36,614 bases of DNA from Mageeibacillus sp. UBA1212 (GTDB taxonomy: Bacteria > Bacillota > Clostridia > UBA1212): the NCBI GenBank assembly GCA_002309655.1, contig DBXM01000043.1:1-36614 (forward strand). The letters are read 5' to 3'. A program made the translations under genes and the position numbers. The notes below the pieces were generated by a model that saw only the letters and a program-made list of their open reading frames with translations, did no database searches and was not told where the DNA came from. Below are positions 15,793 through 23,552 of the stretch, piece after piece (position 1 is the stretch's first letter; each line of letters begins with the position of its first letter).

Positions 15793-15921
15793 TTATTCGT
15801 TCTCGGCGCCGGACCAGATGGTCGGATCGAGCGGAATGTCGCCTTCTCCACCGCTGGAGGTAATCACGTCGCAGGAGTTAAATAAAACCAATTCAATTCT
15901 TACAGATTCAAATTTTTCCAT
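15793..15921 (-). CDS. Small protein of 42 residues with SCDVITSSGG motif
   Basis: The ATG at 15921 follows AAAGGAG with good spacing. The frame runs 42 codons to a TAA at 15793-15795. It sits 16 bases after the stop of the large surface protein and 39 bases before the lipoprotein start, so it is an operon member. The N-terminal part is EKFESVRIELVLFNS. This is followed by CDVITSSGGEGD and an acidic/Trp-containing tail (DPTIWSGAENE). Short proteins with a hydrophobic 'ELxxF' stretch followed by 'DVITTSG' are, from memory, frequent in gut Clostridia and have no assigned function. No signal peptide. Confidence 0.7.
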   Translation of the reverse strand: MEKFESVRIELVLFNSCDVITSSGGEGDIPLDPTIWSGAENE

Positions 15922-15937
15922 GGTCGTGCTCCTTTCC

Positions 15938-18448
15938 TTAATTCTGGCTGTTCAGCACATATCTCGCGTAAGAAATGTAGTAGTAATACGCAACCATCGC
16001 GTACTGCTTTTCGGCCGGGAAGGTCGATCCTTCCTTGATCACGGTGGCAATGTACGTTAAAGCGCTTGCGGTGATTTCCGCGGTTCCCGAGCCTGTCTCG
16101 ATTTTGACAGTGTAGTCTTTGAAAATATCGATGACGTTAATCTCCTCGGTGTTGAACTTGTAGTACGTGTAGCCGCCGATGATCTGGGTGCCCTTCGGCG
16201 TGCAGCCTTCGTAACTCACAATTTCTTCGCCTTCCGCGAGCTTCACGAAGAAGTTGATCACCTGCTGCGAGTTCAGCGTCAGCGCGAACTTGACGTCTTC
16301 AATGCCGGTGCCTTCAATGTTCTTCACGACTTCGTAGTTTTCGGCCGGGAGGGCATTGCGCGTATACTCGAGATCAACTTCCGACAGTACTGAGCCTTCG
16401 TAAGCGGGAATCTCCTCGTGATCCTTACCGTCGGTCCAGCCTGACAGCTGCAGGTAGTGTCCGTAGTTCCGGAGGTCGCGAACGAGGCAGAACGATTGCG
16501 ACAATTCATCATAAGTTTCCATGATGGTGGTAATGTAGTCCATCGCGGAATACGTGTCGATGACTGCGCCGTCCGTGCCGTAGTTGAACGTGGCTTTGAT
16601 CGTGTCGGCGAGCTCGAGAGCGTTGATGAAGCAGGTGAACCAGTAAGCGTTTTCGCCTTCAACCGGCGTGGCGTCCGCAATATCCACCGTGCTCGTTCTT
16701 CCGTCGCTGACTGCAAAGCTGACCGAACTTCCGGTCTCGTCGAAGCCCTCGGGAAGCGTGACCTTGAACTGAACGCCGACTTCACCGGTGAGGACTAATC
16801 TGTGGCTCGTAAACTGCGGCGCGTTCTCGCCGAGCGCGGGAATGATAACGTCTTCATAAAGAACAGGCTGAGTCGCGTCTTCGTCGAGGTAGTACCTGCC
16901 GCACTCTTCGCAGTAGTAGTAGTCGATGTTTCCGTCTTCGGTCGCGGTCGGAGCGACGGCGGGAACGAACGTCAGATCGTGCTCCTCGCAAATTTCGGCG
17001 GTCTTATAGTAGACCTCGACAAGGTCGACCAAAAGGTAGAACATATTTTCCGTGTTGTAATGGCGGATTGCGATGTAAACTTCCGGCTCGCCCTCAAAAG
17101 CCGAAAGGTCGGCCGTGTATTTAACAAAATCGTCCTCGGCTGTGAAATCTTCGGAAATCTTAACAAAATCGTCGAGGCTGTCGAGCGACGTTGAGGCGTA
17201 AAGAGCAAACACCTCGTCACTCCAACCGGAATAAAAGCCTGATGCCCACAGAGAGAGTTTGGGCTCACTGCATCCTTCAAGGGAGAAAGCGGGGGATATT
17301 GCCCAGTTATCGGGCGTAAGTCCCTCAGCGGTATTGGGGTCGTAAGAAGCGGAATATATCAAACATTCTCCTTCGTAGGCACCGTCGTATGTCCCCCACT
17401 GCCAGTTATGACCGTCGCCGTCTGAGTCAACAAATATCCAGCCTTCGTCTGACGGCGATTCCTCAAAACCCCAGCCTATCAGTACGGAATCGCCTGTAAC
17501 TTCGGAGTAGACCGTATAGCCGCATTTGGCGCAGAAGTCTTTCCTTACGCCGTTGCTGACAACCGTTTCAAGATCGCAATCTTCGACCTCCGTGGCGTCG
17601 CAGCGGGAGCAGAAATGGGTGTGAGTGCCGTCGTTGTTTGAAACGCACGTTGTCCAGTCATGTCCGAGGGCGGGTGCCGTTATTATATCTTTAAGATATA
17701 CCTCTTCAAGGCCGTCTTCGTCGAGGAACAATCTTCCGCAGACATCGCACTGGTAATATGCGCAATGAGCGGCCTCGGTACATGTGGGCTCGGCGAGTTC
17801 CGGATGCAATGTCATAACGTGAGTTCCGGGGGCGCAGCTTTCGGGAAGGGCGGTTGCCATGATCTGGACGTAGTCAATGTTCAGGTAGAACATGTCAGTG
17901 ACGTTGTAGTGGCGAACCGCGACGTACACTTTGTCTTCGCCAACAAAGTCCGACAGGTCTGCGGTGAAGTTCTGATACTCGCCGCTCGCCGTGAAATCTC
18001 CGGCGACTTTAATCATTTCGGAGGGAACGGGCGTAACACCCGCGTAAAGCGCAAATACCTCGTCTGCCCAACTGGAGTCCTGTCCGACAGCCCAGAGGGA
18101 AAGCATTGCGTCGCTGGTATTCTCGAGAGAGAATGCGGGAGATACAGCCCAGTTGTCCGGAGTCAGCGCTCCTGCGGAGTCGTTGTCGTAGGATTGCGAG
18201 TAAATCAGACCGTCGCCGCTATAAGCTGTGACGCGACCGCTTTCAAGACCCGCATTTGAGTGCCAGATCCAGTTAAATCCGTCGCCGTCAGAGTCGACAA
18301 AGGTCCAGCCTTCATCATTTTCCTCAAAGTCCCATAAAACAAGTTGGGTAGCGGTCTCCTCCTCGGCGATCGCGTGAATGCCTGCCGGCATTGCGACGGT
18401 GAATATCATCGCGAGCACCAACAGAACAGAAATTAAACGTCTTTTCAT
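15938..18448 (-). CDS. Large exported surface protein with two jellyroll (choice-of-anchor J-like) domains
   Basis: 836 residues from the ATG at 18448 with AAAGGAG upstream; the longer frame to 18484 would translate through that site. The signal peptide is KRRLISVLLVLAMIFTVAMPAG. Two homologous domains begin near residues 34 and 322 (LWDFEENDEGWTFVDSDGDG and WGFEESPSDEGWIFVDSDGDG), with repeated 'DNWAVSPAFSLE' and 'YVAVRHYNVTDMFYLNIDYV' segments, typical of MAM/cleaved-adhesin jellyrolls. Cys-rich inserts with paired CxxC knuckles (YYQCDVCGRLFLDEDG, FCSRCDATE, FCAKCGYTV, YYCEECGRYYLDED) follow each. The C-terminal part (from about 544) has a beta-rich region and a helical end. It probably binds carbohydrate or protein outside the cell. 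No LPXTG, SLH or dockerin motif was seen. Confidence 0.8.
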   Translation of the reverse strand: MKRRLISVLLVLAMIFTVAMPAGIHAIAEEETATQLVLWDFEENDEGWTFVDSDGDGFNWIWHSNAGLESGRVTAYSGDGLIYSQSYDNDSAGALTPDNWAVSPAFSLENTSDAMLSLWAVGQDSSWADEVFALYAGVTPVPSEMIKVAGDFTASGEYQNFTADLSDFVGEDKVYVAVRHYNVTDMFYLNIDYVQIMATALPESCAPGTHVMTLHPELAEPTCTEAAHCAYYQCDVCGRLFLDEDGLEEVYLKDIITAPALGHDWTTCVSNNDGTHTHFCSRCDATEVEDCDLETVVSNGVRKDFCAKCGYTVYSEVTGDSVLIGWGFEESPSDEGWIFVDSDGDGHNWQWGTYDGAYEGECLIYSASYDPNTAEGLTPDNWAISPAFSLEGCSEPKLSLWASGFYSGWSDEVFALYASTSLDSLDDFVKISEDFTAEDDFVKYTADLSAFEGEPEVYIAIRHYNTENMFYLLVDLVEVYYKTAEICEEHDLTFVPAVAPTATEDGNIDYYYCEECGRYYLDEDATQPVLYEDVIIPALGENAPQFTSHRLVLTGEVGVQFKVTLPEGFDETGSSVSFAVSDGRTSTVDIADATPVEGENAYWFTCFINALELADTIKATFNYGTDGAVIDTYSAMDYITTIMETYDELSQSFCLVRDLRNYGHYLQLSGWTDGKDHEEIPAYEGSVLSEVDLEYTRNALPAENYEVVKNIEGTGIEDVKFALTLNSQQVINFFVKLAEGEEIVSYEGCTPKGTQIIGGYTYYKFNTEEINVIDIFKDYTVKIETGSGTAEITASALTYIATVIKEGSTFPAEKQYAMVAYYYYISYARYVLNSQN

Positions 18449-18529
18449 TCCGTTTTCTCCTTTCGATGTGGGTGGGAATGTCATTTCGGGTCGGCAGCCG
18501 GCCCGTTGCCGATTGCCAATACATTTTTA

Positions 18530-18558
18530 ATTATATTAAATGAAATAGGTAATTTCAA
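18530..18558 (-). promoter_or_regulatory. Sigma-A promoter of the surface-protein operon
   Basis: On the minus strand TTGAAA (18553-18558), 17 bases and TATAAT (18530-18535). The surrounding region is AT-rich and the leader is about 75 bases. Confidence 0.75.
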
Positions 18559-18792
18559 CAGGTTTTTGCGGGAAACGTCCCTTTTTGATACCTGTTTCGC
18601 GTTTTTCTATCAAATCATCCGGCGGGACGAACCGCCCGTTCCTTATTAACCGTCGCTCATTCTATCATTCCGCTTGATTTTCCCGCGCATTTCTCTTACA
18701 ATGAAACCGCGGAACATTCGTTTGATTTGCGAAAAAAACGGGCGCGAAGGCGCCTGAAAGGAGAGGTTCGGCGGGTTTTCGCCGCGCTACAG

Positions 18793-20358
18793 ATGAAGGC
18801 TATGAAAACAGTCGCGGACAACAGATACAGGGCGGCGCTTGCAATCGCGATAGGAATTCTTGTACTCTCGCTGATACCGCTTTATGCGCTGGGCATGAAG
18901 GCCCACCCGTGCGCCGACGACTACCTCTACGGCGTGAAAACGGGCGAGGTCTGGCGGGAGACGCACAGCCTGACGGCGGTGCTTAAAGAAGCGTGGCGCG
19001 TGACCCGCGAATCGTACAACACGTGGCAGGGGAACTCGGTTGCGCTCTTTTTGATGTGCCTGCAGCCGGCGATTTTCGGCGCGAAGTGGTATGCGGTCGC
19101 TCCGGTTCTTTTGCTGACGGCGTTCGTGCTGGCGATGATGTACTTCTTCACGAACGCGCTGCGAAGGCTTCTCAACGCGGAAAGGGCGGTCGCGTGGATG
19201 GCCGCGGCGCTGATAACGTTCTGCGCGGTGCAGTTCACGTACAAGCCGTCAGACGCGTTTTACTGGTACAACGGCGGCCTTTACTACACGTTTTTCTTCT
19301 CGCTCAGTCTGTTCCTGTACGGGCTGGTGATTACGGTCGTCAAGGCGAAGAATATAGGCGGACGGATCGCTGCGGCGTTCGGGGCGGCGGTGCTTGCATT
19401 CCTTGTGGGAATGAGTAACTACTCGACGGCGCTCTACACGGCGGTGCTGCTGACTGTCCTCGCAGTCTTCCTGTTTATTAAAAAGAACCGCGCCGCGTGG
19501 CCGGTGCTCGTTATCGCGCTGGTGGGAATAGGCGCGCTGCTGCTAAGTGTTTTCGCGCCGGGAACAGCGGTGAGGCAGGGCGCTTCGGGCGAGAGTACGG
19601 GTGTTTTCAAGGCGCTGCTCTACTCGTTCGCGTACGGCGGGTACTCGCTGGCGGACAGTTTCGACGTTCCGGTCATCATTTTGTGGGCCGGCCTGACGCC
19701 GCTTCTGTTCTCGCTCACCGGCAGAACCTCGTACAGCTTCAAACACCCGTTTCTTGTCCTTTTACTTACGTTCGGAATGTACTGCTCGCAGGGCACGGCG
19801 CTCTTCTACGCGCGCGGCATCAGAATGCCTCCCAGAATGAGCAACATCATCTACTTCAACGCGTACCTGCTGGTGGCTTTTAACCTGTGCTACTTCCTGG
19901 GCTGGGTGCGGCGCGGAATCGTGGACGGACGCTTCAGCATATTTTTCGGCGGGAGGTTCGGCGCGCGGTTCGGCGAGGCGTGCGAAGAAATCGTATCGAA
20001 GCGGAAGGCGGCGCGGGTTTTCGCGGCGGTGATGGCGGCGGCGTTTGTGATCGGCTGCGTCGGTATGTGCAGGGTCACCGAGAACGAGACGGGAGGCGCG
20101 AAATTCACGCTTCAGCCGTTGTCCGCGAACGCGGTCTACACGCTTGCGACAGGAGAGGCTTCAAGGTACGACGATGAAATGAGCGCGCGGGAAAAGTATC
20201 TGGAAGAGCTTCCCGACGGCACGGACGCGGTCGTGGACAAACTCACGGCATATCCGGAAGTGCTCGTTCACGGCGACATCGACGGGAATACGGACTCGTT
20301 TTCAAACATCGTGACCGCGGCGTTTTACGGGCTGGGAAGCCTGAGGGTCGCGGAATAG
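18793..20358 (+). CDS. Polytopic membrane protein, DUF6056-like
   Basis: 521 residues from the ATG at 18793. The frame is open from a TTG at 18727 (543 residues); an AGGAGAGG at about 18762 lies 22 bases or more from any in-frame start, so the start is uncertain. About ten hydrophobic segments are visible. The first periplasmic-side loop holds CADDYLYG, a conserved acidic motif typical of GT-C-type membrane glycosyltransferases and of the DUF6056 family. Further on, TWQGNSVALFLMCLQP and PSDAFYWYNGGLYYTFFFSL match that family as I recall it. The likely role is transfer of sugars from lipid carriers to wall polymers or proteins, which is inferred from fold. It is transcribed alone. Confidence 0.75.
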   Translation: MKAMKTVADNRYRAALAIAIGILVLSLIPLYALGMKAHPCADDYLYGVKTGEVWRETHSLTAVLKEAWRVTRESYNTWQGNSVALFLMCLQPAIFGAKWYAVAPVLLLTAFVLAMMYFFTNALRRLLNAERAVAWMAAALITFCAVQFTYKPSDAFYWYNGGLYYTFFFSLSLFLYGLVITVVKAKNIGGRIAAAFGAAVLAFLVGMSNYSTALYTAVLLTVLAVFLFIKKNRAAWPVLVIALVGIGALLLSVFAPGTAVRQGASGESTGVFKALLYSFAYGGYSLADSFDVPVIILWAGLTPLLFSLTGRTSYSFKHPFLVLLLTFGMYCSQGTALFYARGIRMPPRMSNIIYFNAYLLVAFNLCYFLGWVRRGIVDGRFSIFFGGRFGARFGEACEEIVSKRKAARVFAAVMAAAFVIGCVGMCRVTENETGGAKFTLQPLSANAVYTLATGEASRYDDEMSAREKYLEELPDGTDAVVDKLTAYPEVLVHGDIDGNTDSFSNIVTAAFYGLGSLRVAE

Positions 20359-20402
20359 CTTTTTAAAGAATAATCAAATCTAAATCAGGAATTAAACACG
20401 AA

Positions 20403-20429
20403 ACGCGGAGCCGCATGCCGGCTCCGCGT
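20403..20429. terminator. Hairpin between convergent genes, probable terminator
   Basis: ACGCGGAGCC (20403-20412) pairs perfectly with GGCTCCGCGT (20420-20429) around a seven-base loop. The stem is stable, but the T runs on both sides are interrupted. Confidence 0.6.
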
Positions 20430-20457
20430 TCCCCTTTATTGTATTCCCGCTCGGGAA

Positions 20458-21531
20458 TCATTCGTTGACAAATTGACTTGCGTAAAGCGACTCCTCGATA
20501 CCGATCGCGCCGTCCATGACGCGGATCTCAGCCACGGAACCCGCAAAAAGGCGGCGGATCATTCCCGCGGGTGAGTTTTCGTTCATCGAGTGGCCCTTGG
20601 CGTCGCCGGAATTTGCAGATTTGCGGCCCACGCCGACCTCCCAGGAAAGGTCGAAACCGGTCGGGGGAAGTTCGTCGATAACGATCGTACGACTGAAAAG
20701 TTCGGCGCCGTCAATCAGGAACCGGAGCTGATTCATGTCCGGGTCGTAGGTCAGCATGAGGTGGTGCCAGGTGTCCGCGCCGATCAGAATGTAGTCATCT
20801 TCGTTGTTGAGCGAGATATCATCGGTCATCAGAATGAGCTGCATCCAGGTCTCGTTATTGCCAATGGTGCCCGACGCGTCGTTTTTCCACTCGGTGATCG
20901 CAATCGAGAACGGCGGCTCGTTCCGGTCTTCAATAACGCCCTGGCGTGAGAAAATGCCGGTGTAGCGGTTGTAGTTGTTGTCGAGTTCCGGCGACAGCTT
21001 GAAGATTATTTCGAAAGTGAATCCGTTCTTGAATTCGTGCGCGTTCAGCGGGGCGCCCATCACGGTCTCGAGATATTTTCCCGAAGTGTATCCGCCGGTG
21101 TACGAGGTCTCGCTTGCATTGTAGGGGTCGACCGTCGCCGCGAGCGCCTTCGTGTTGTTCATTTTAAGAGCGGATTTGAAATTGACCGTTCCCGAATCGA
21201 CGGTATCCCATTCGAAAATGTCGAGCTGCGTGCCGTTGCCGGTCACCTTCGCGATGAGGTCGTTCCCGTTGCCGGTGAGATCCTTAAAGCCGACGCTGTC
21301 GTCGTCGACGGATCCGGTGAAGCAGCCGTCCTCGTTTTGGAGCTTCCAGTGGGCGAGAACGGGAACCTGTTTCGCGGGCTCCTCTGTGGGTTCCGGTTCT
21401 TCGGTGACGTCCGGCTCCGCGGTGTTTTCTCCGTTATTGGCGGGACCGCAGCCCGTGAAAAGCGCGAGCGTCATAACGACGGCAAGAACGCAGGCAAGCG
21501 CCGCAAAAAGGTGTTTTCTGATGTCGGTCAT
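20458..21531 (-). CDS. LamG-like (concanavalin-fold) lipoprotein
   Basis: 357 residues from the ATG at 21531 with AAAGGA upstream; an earlier TTG at 21549 lacks support. The lipoprotein signal ends FTGC (Cys about 26), followed by an acidic Thr/Glu/Pro linker (TAEPDVTEEPEPTEEPA). The rest is one LamG/laminin-G-like jellyroll: WKLQNEDG...DLTGNGNDL, FTFEIIFKLSPELD, ADTWHHLMLTYDPDMNQLRFLIDGAELF, SVAEIRVMDGAIGIEE. Such domains bind carbohydrates or proteins at the cell surface. It follows the UroD-like gene by 85 bases on the same strand and may share its transcript. Confidence 0.85.
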   Translation of the reverse strand: MTDIRKHLFAALACVLAVVMTLALFTGCGPANNGENTAEPDVTEEPEPTEEPAKQVPVLAHWKLQNEDGCFTGSVDDDSVGFKDLTGNGNDLIAKVTGNGTQLDIFEWDTVDSGTVNFKSALKMNNTKALAATVDPYNASETSYTGGYTSGKYLETVMGAPLNAHEFKNGFTFEIIFKLSPELDNNYNRYTGIFSRQGVIEDRNEPPFSIAITEWKNDASGTIGNNETWMQLILMTDDISLNNEDDYILIGADTWHHLMLTYDPDMNQLRFLIDGAELFSRTIVIDELPPTGFDLSWEVGVGRKSANSGDAKGHSMNENSPAGMIRRLFAGSVAEIRVMDGAIGIEESLYASQFVNE

Positions 21532-21616
21532 ATCGGTTTCCTTTCTCAAAATGCGTTAAAATCATTCTGAATTAAAATCAAAAAAACTCTAAATTTAGGC
21601 AAATCAGTGGATCGGG

Positions 21617-22867
21617 TCAAAGCGCGGCGCGAAGTGTCTCCTCCTCCGCGATCCCGGCCCAGCGCCACAGCCGTTCAGGCTCGTATTTTACTGTGCTGAT
21701 GTCCTTGAGAAGCATCTCCAGCCTGAGGCCGTTGCTTTTCGCGGCGGCGATAGTGCGGCGCAGGTCCGCCCTTACAGCCTCTTCGTCAAAGGTTGGGTGG
21801 GCGAGGAGCGCGGGGCTCGGCTTGTTCGACATAACGTATTTTTGCGGAAGGTTGGCCGCGAACCTCTCGCGGTCGCTCCACGGACTGCATGAGATCTTGC
21901 GGATGTTCGGCATTTTCGTGATAATGTCGAGCCGGTCGTCGAGTCTGTCGCAGCAGCCGTAATAGATCGCTCCGAAACGGCCGAAAATCCTGCTCATGTA
22001 CCGGACCTCGAACTCCTCGGTGGTCTTCGGGGACACGGACGTGAATATCTGCGCCATTCCGAAAGCCCAGCCGTCGCCCGTGGCCGGATTGTCCGGATCG
22101 CATTCTTTGGAGGGCAGAGAGTCGGAAAAAGTGTACGAGCAGTGGCACATGTTGGAGTTAATATCGTAAAGCCCGAGGCTGTTGACCTGATCGATGACCG
22201 AGAGCGTCGCTTCCGTGAGCTTTTCCATCACGGCGTGCATCATCTCCGGCCGGTCCATTAGTTCGATGTAGCAGTTCTCGGCGCCCATCCACTGCGCGAT
22301 CCAGTCCCAGAACCCGAGGTGCATGATCATTCCCTGCATTCTGACAGGCGCGATCCCTTCGAAAACGCGCTCCGCCTCCGCGCGGATCCGCGCTTCGGCG
22401 TCGCGGTCGACCGTAATGACCGGCGTCATGATCTTTTCGACGTCCTCCGGCTCGCGGATCTGGTTGACGAACCTCTGGGAGACGACGTCGTTCGCGGCGT
22501 CGGTCACCGCGAGAGCCTCGTGTACCGGCCTCAGCCCGTAGCCGGTGTTTCCGACCGGACGCGGCAGAAGAATATACGGATTGAGGACCATGTCGACCCG
22601 CAGGTGTTCCCACTTGTAGATCTCGGAGCGGAGCGTCCATTCGATCCTCCTGAAATACGGATCGGCGACGGTGCACACAAGAGAGCCGTCGACGTCGAGT
22701 TCGTTCCACGGCATCTGGTCGATCGCGACCATCGGTTTTCGCATGATTCCGTTGTTCAGCGAGCGCCACAGCGTACGGTTTTCCGCGTTTTTGTCCGACA
22801 GCGCGTAGCCCATATACTTTTCGGCAAGCGTCCGCAGCGTCTCGCGGTCCTCTTTTCGCAAATCCAT
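21617..22867 (-). CDS. Uroporphyrinogen-decarboxylase-like (UroD/MtaA superfamily) protein
   Basis: 416 residues from the ATG at 22867, with GGGAGAA upstream; longer starts overlap the promoter. It has the overall plan of UroD-like TIM-barrel proteins found in anaerobes: MVAIDQMPWNELD early, FWDWIAQWMGAENCYIELMDRPEMMHAVMEKLTEATLSVIDQV in the middle, and YYGCCDRLDDRLDIITKMPNIRKISCSPWSDRERFA late. Methylcorrinoid:CoM-type methyltransferases share the fold. The MCHCSY segment could supply zinc ligands but does not fit the classical HxC spacing exactly. No corrinoid protein is adjacent, so neither a methyltransferase nor a decarboxylase role can be asserted. Confidence 0.75.
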   Translation of the reverse strand: MDLRKEDRETLRTLAEKYMGYALSDKNAENRTLWRSLNNGIMRKPMVAIDQMPWNELDVDGSLVCTVADPYFRRIEWTLRSEIYKWEHLRVDMVLNPYILLPRPVGNTGYGLRPVHEALAVTDAANDVVSQRFVNQIREPEDVEKIMTPVITVDRDAEARIRAEAERVFEGIAPVRMQGMIMHLGFWDWIAQWMGAENCYIELMDRPEMMHAVMEKLTEATLSVIDQVNSLGLYDINSNMCHCSYTFSDSLPSKECDPDNPATGDGWAFGMAQIFTSVSPKTTEEFEVRYMSRIFGRFGAIYYGCCDRLDDRLDIITKMPNIRKISCSPWSDRERFAANLPQKYVMSNKPSPALLAHPTFDEEAVRADLRRTIAAAKSNGLRLEMLLKDISTVKYEPERLWRWAGIAEEETLRAAL

Positions 22868-22903
22868 AGAGTTCTCCCGGATTCCGCTTTTTGTCATAAT
22901 TGG

Positions 22904-22932
22904 ATTATACCGCATATACGCCGGCTTGTCGA
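22904..22932 (-). promoter_or_regulatory. Sigma-A promoter of the UroD-like gene
   Basis: On the minus strand TCGACA (22927-22932), 17 bases and a perfect TATAAT (22904-22909), about 35 bases before the ATG at 22867. Confidence 0.7.
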
Positions 22933-23010
22933 GAGCCACACGCGGCTTCTTTCCGTTTTTTCGGAGTAAAAAAACGCCTCCCGGGAGCCTCTTAAACCCG
23001 CCCGTTCAAC

Positions 23011-23039
23011 TTGACAGCGGAAGATATTCGTGGTATGAT
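23011..23039 (+). promoter_or_regulatory. Sigma-A promoter of the P-loop protein and probably priA
   Basis: TTGACA (23011-23016), 17 bases and TATGAT (23034-23039). It sits inside what would otherwise be the longest open frame and fixes the real start at 23083. Confidence 0.75.
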
Positions 23040-23082
23040 AAAAATGCGGGCGAATGGCCTGTCAGAAACGGAGGACTTCGAC

Positions 23083-23484
23083 ATGATAAAAGTTTTTTAC
23101 GGCAAAAAAGGTACCGGCAAGACGAAGCACATGCTTGAAAACGCGAACGGAATCGTTGTCAACGCGAAGGGCAACGTTGTTTATATAGACGACAGCAACG
23201 AACAGATGATGAAGCTTGCGCGCGAGATCAGATTCGTGAACGTCAAAGACTATCCCGTGCAGGGCGCCGATTCTTTTTTGGGCTTTATCTGCGGAGTCGC
23301 GTCGCAAAACTACGACATCGAGACGATCTTTATCGACGGACTCAACTACATTGTGGGCGACGCAGACCTTAAAGCGTTCTTCGAGGGCCTCAAGGTCATC
23401 AACAAGGACAACTGCCTCGACTTCTACATCAGCATCAACGGCGACGAGAAAAACATTCCCGAGTATATCGCGGAATTCGTCTGA
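23083..23484 (+). CDS. Small P-loop NTPase-like protein
   Basis: 133 residues from the ATG at 23083 with GGAGG upstream. Residues 3-12 (KVFYGKKGTGKT) form a Walker A motif. A hydrophobic strand ending in Asp, ETIFIDGLNYIV, is a plausible Walker B. The length is only enough for a minimal nucleotide-binding core without sensor or arginine-finger segments. It stands about 70 bases before priA on the same strand, with one promoter for both, so a link to DNA replication or repair is possible. I do not recognise a named family. Confidence 0.75.
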   Translation: MIKVFYGKKGTGKTKHMLENANGIVVNAKGNVVYIDDSNEQMMKLAREIRFVNVKDYPVQGADSFLGFICGVASQNYDIETIFIDGLNYIVGDADLKAFFEGLKVINKDNCLDFYISINGDEKNIPEYIAEFV

Positions 23485-23552
23485 TTTATGCCGCGGGTGC
23501 CGGCGGACACCGGAATACCGGACACATCTATTCTTGGCGGGAGCGTTGAAAA

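Noticed and set aside
23011..23082. N-terminal extension of the P-loop protein
   Set aside because: It overlaps the TTGACA/TATGAT promoter; GGAGG precedes the ATG at 23083.
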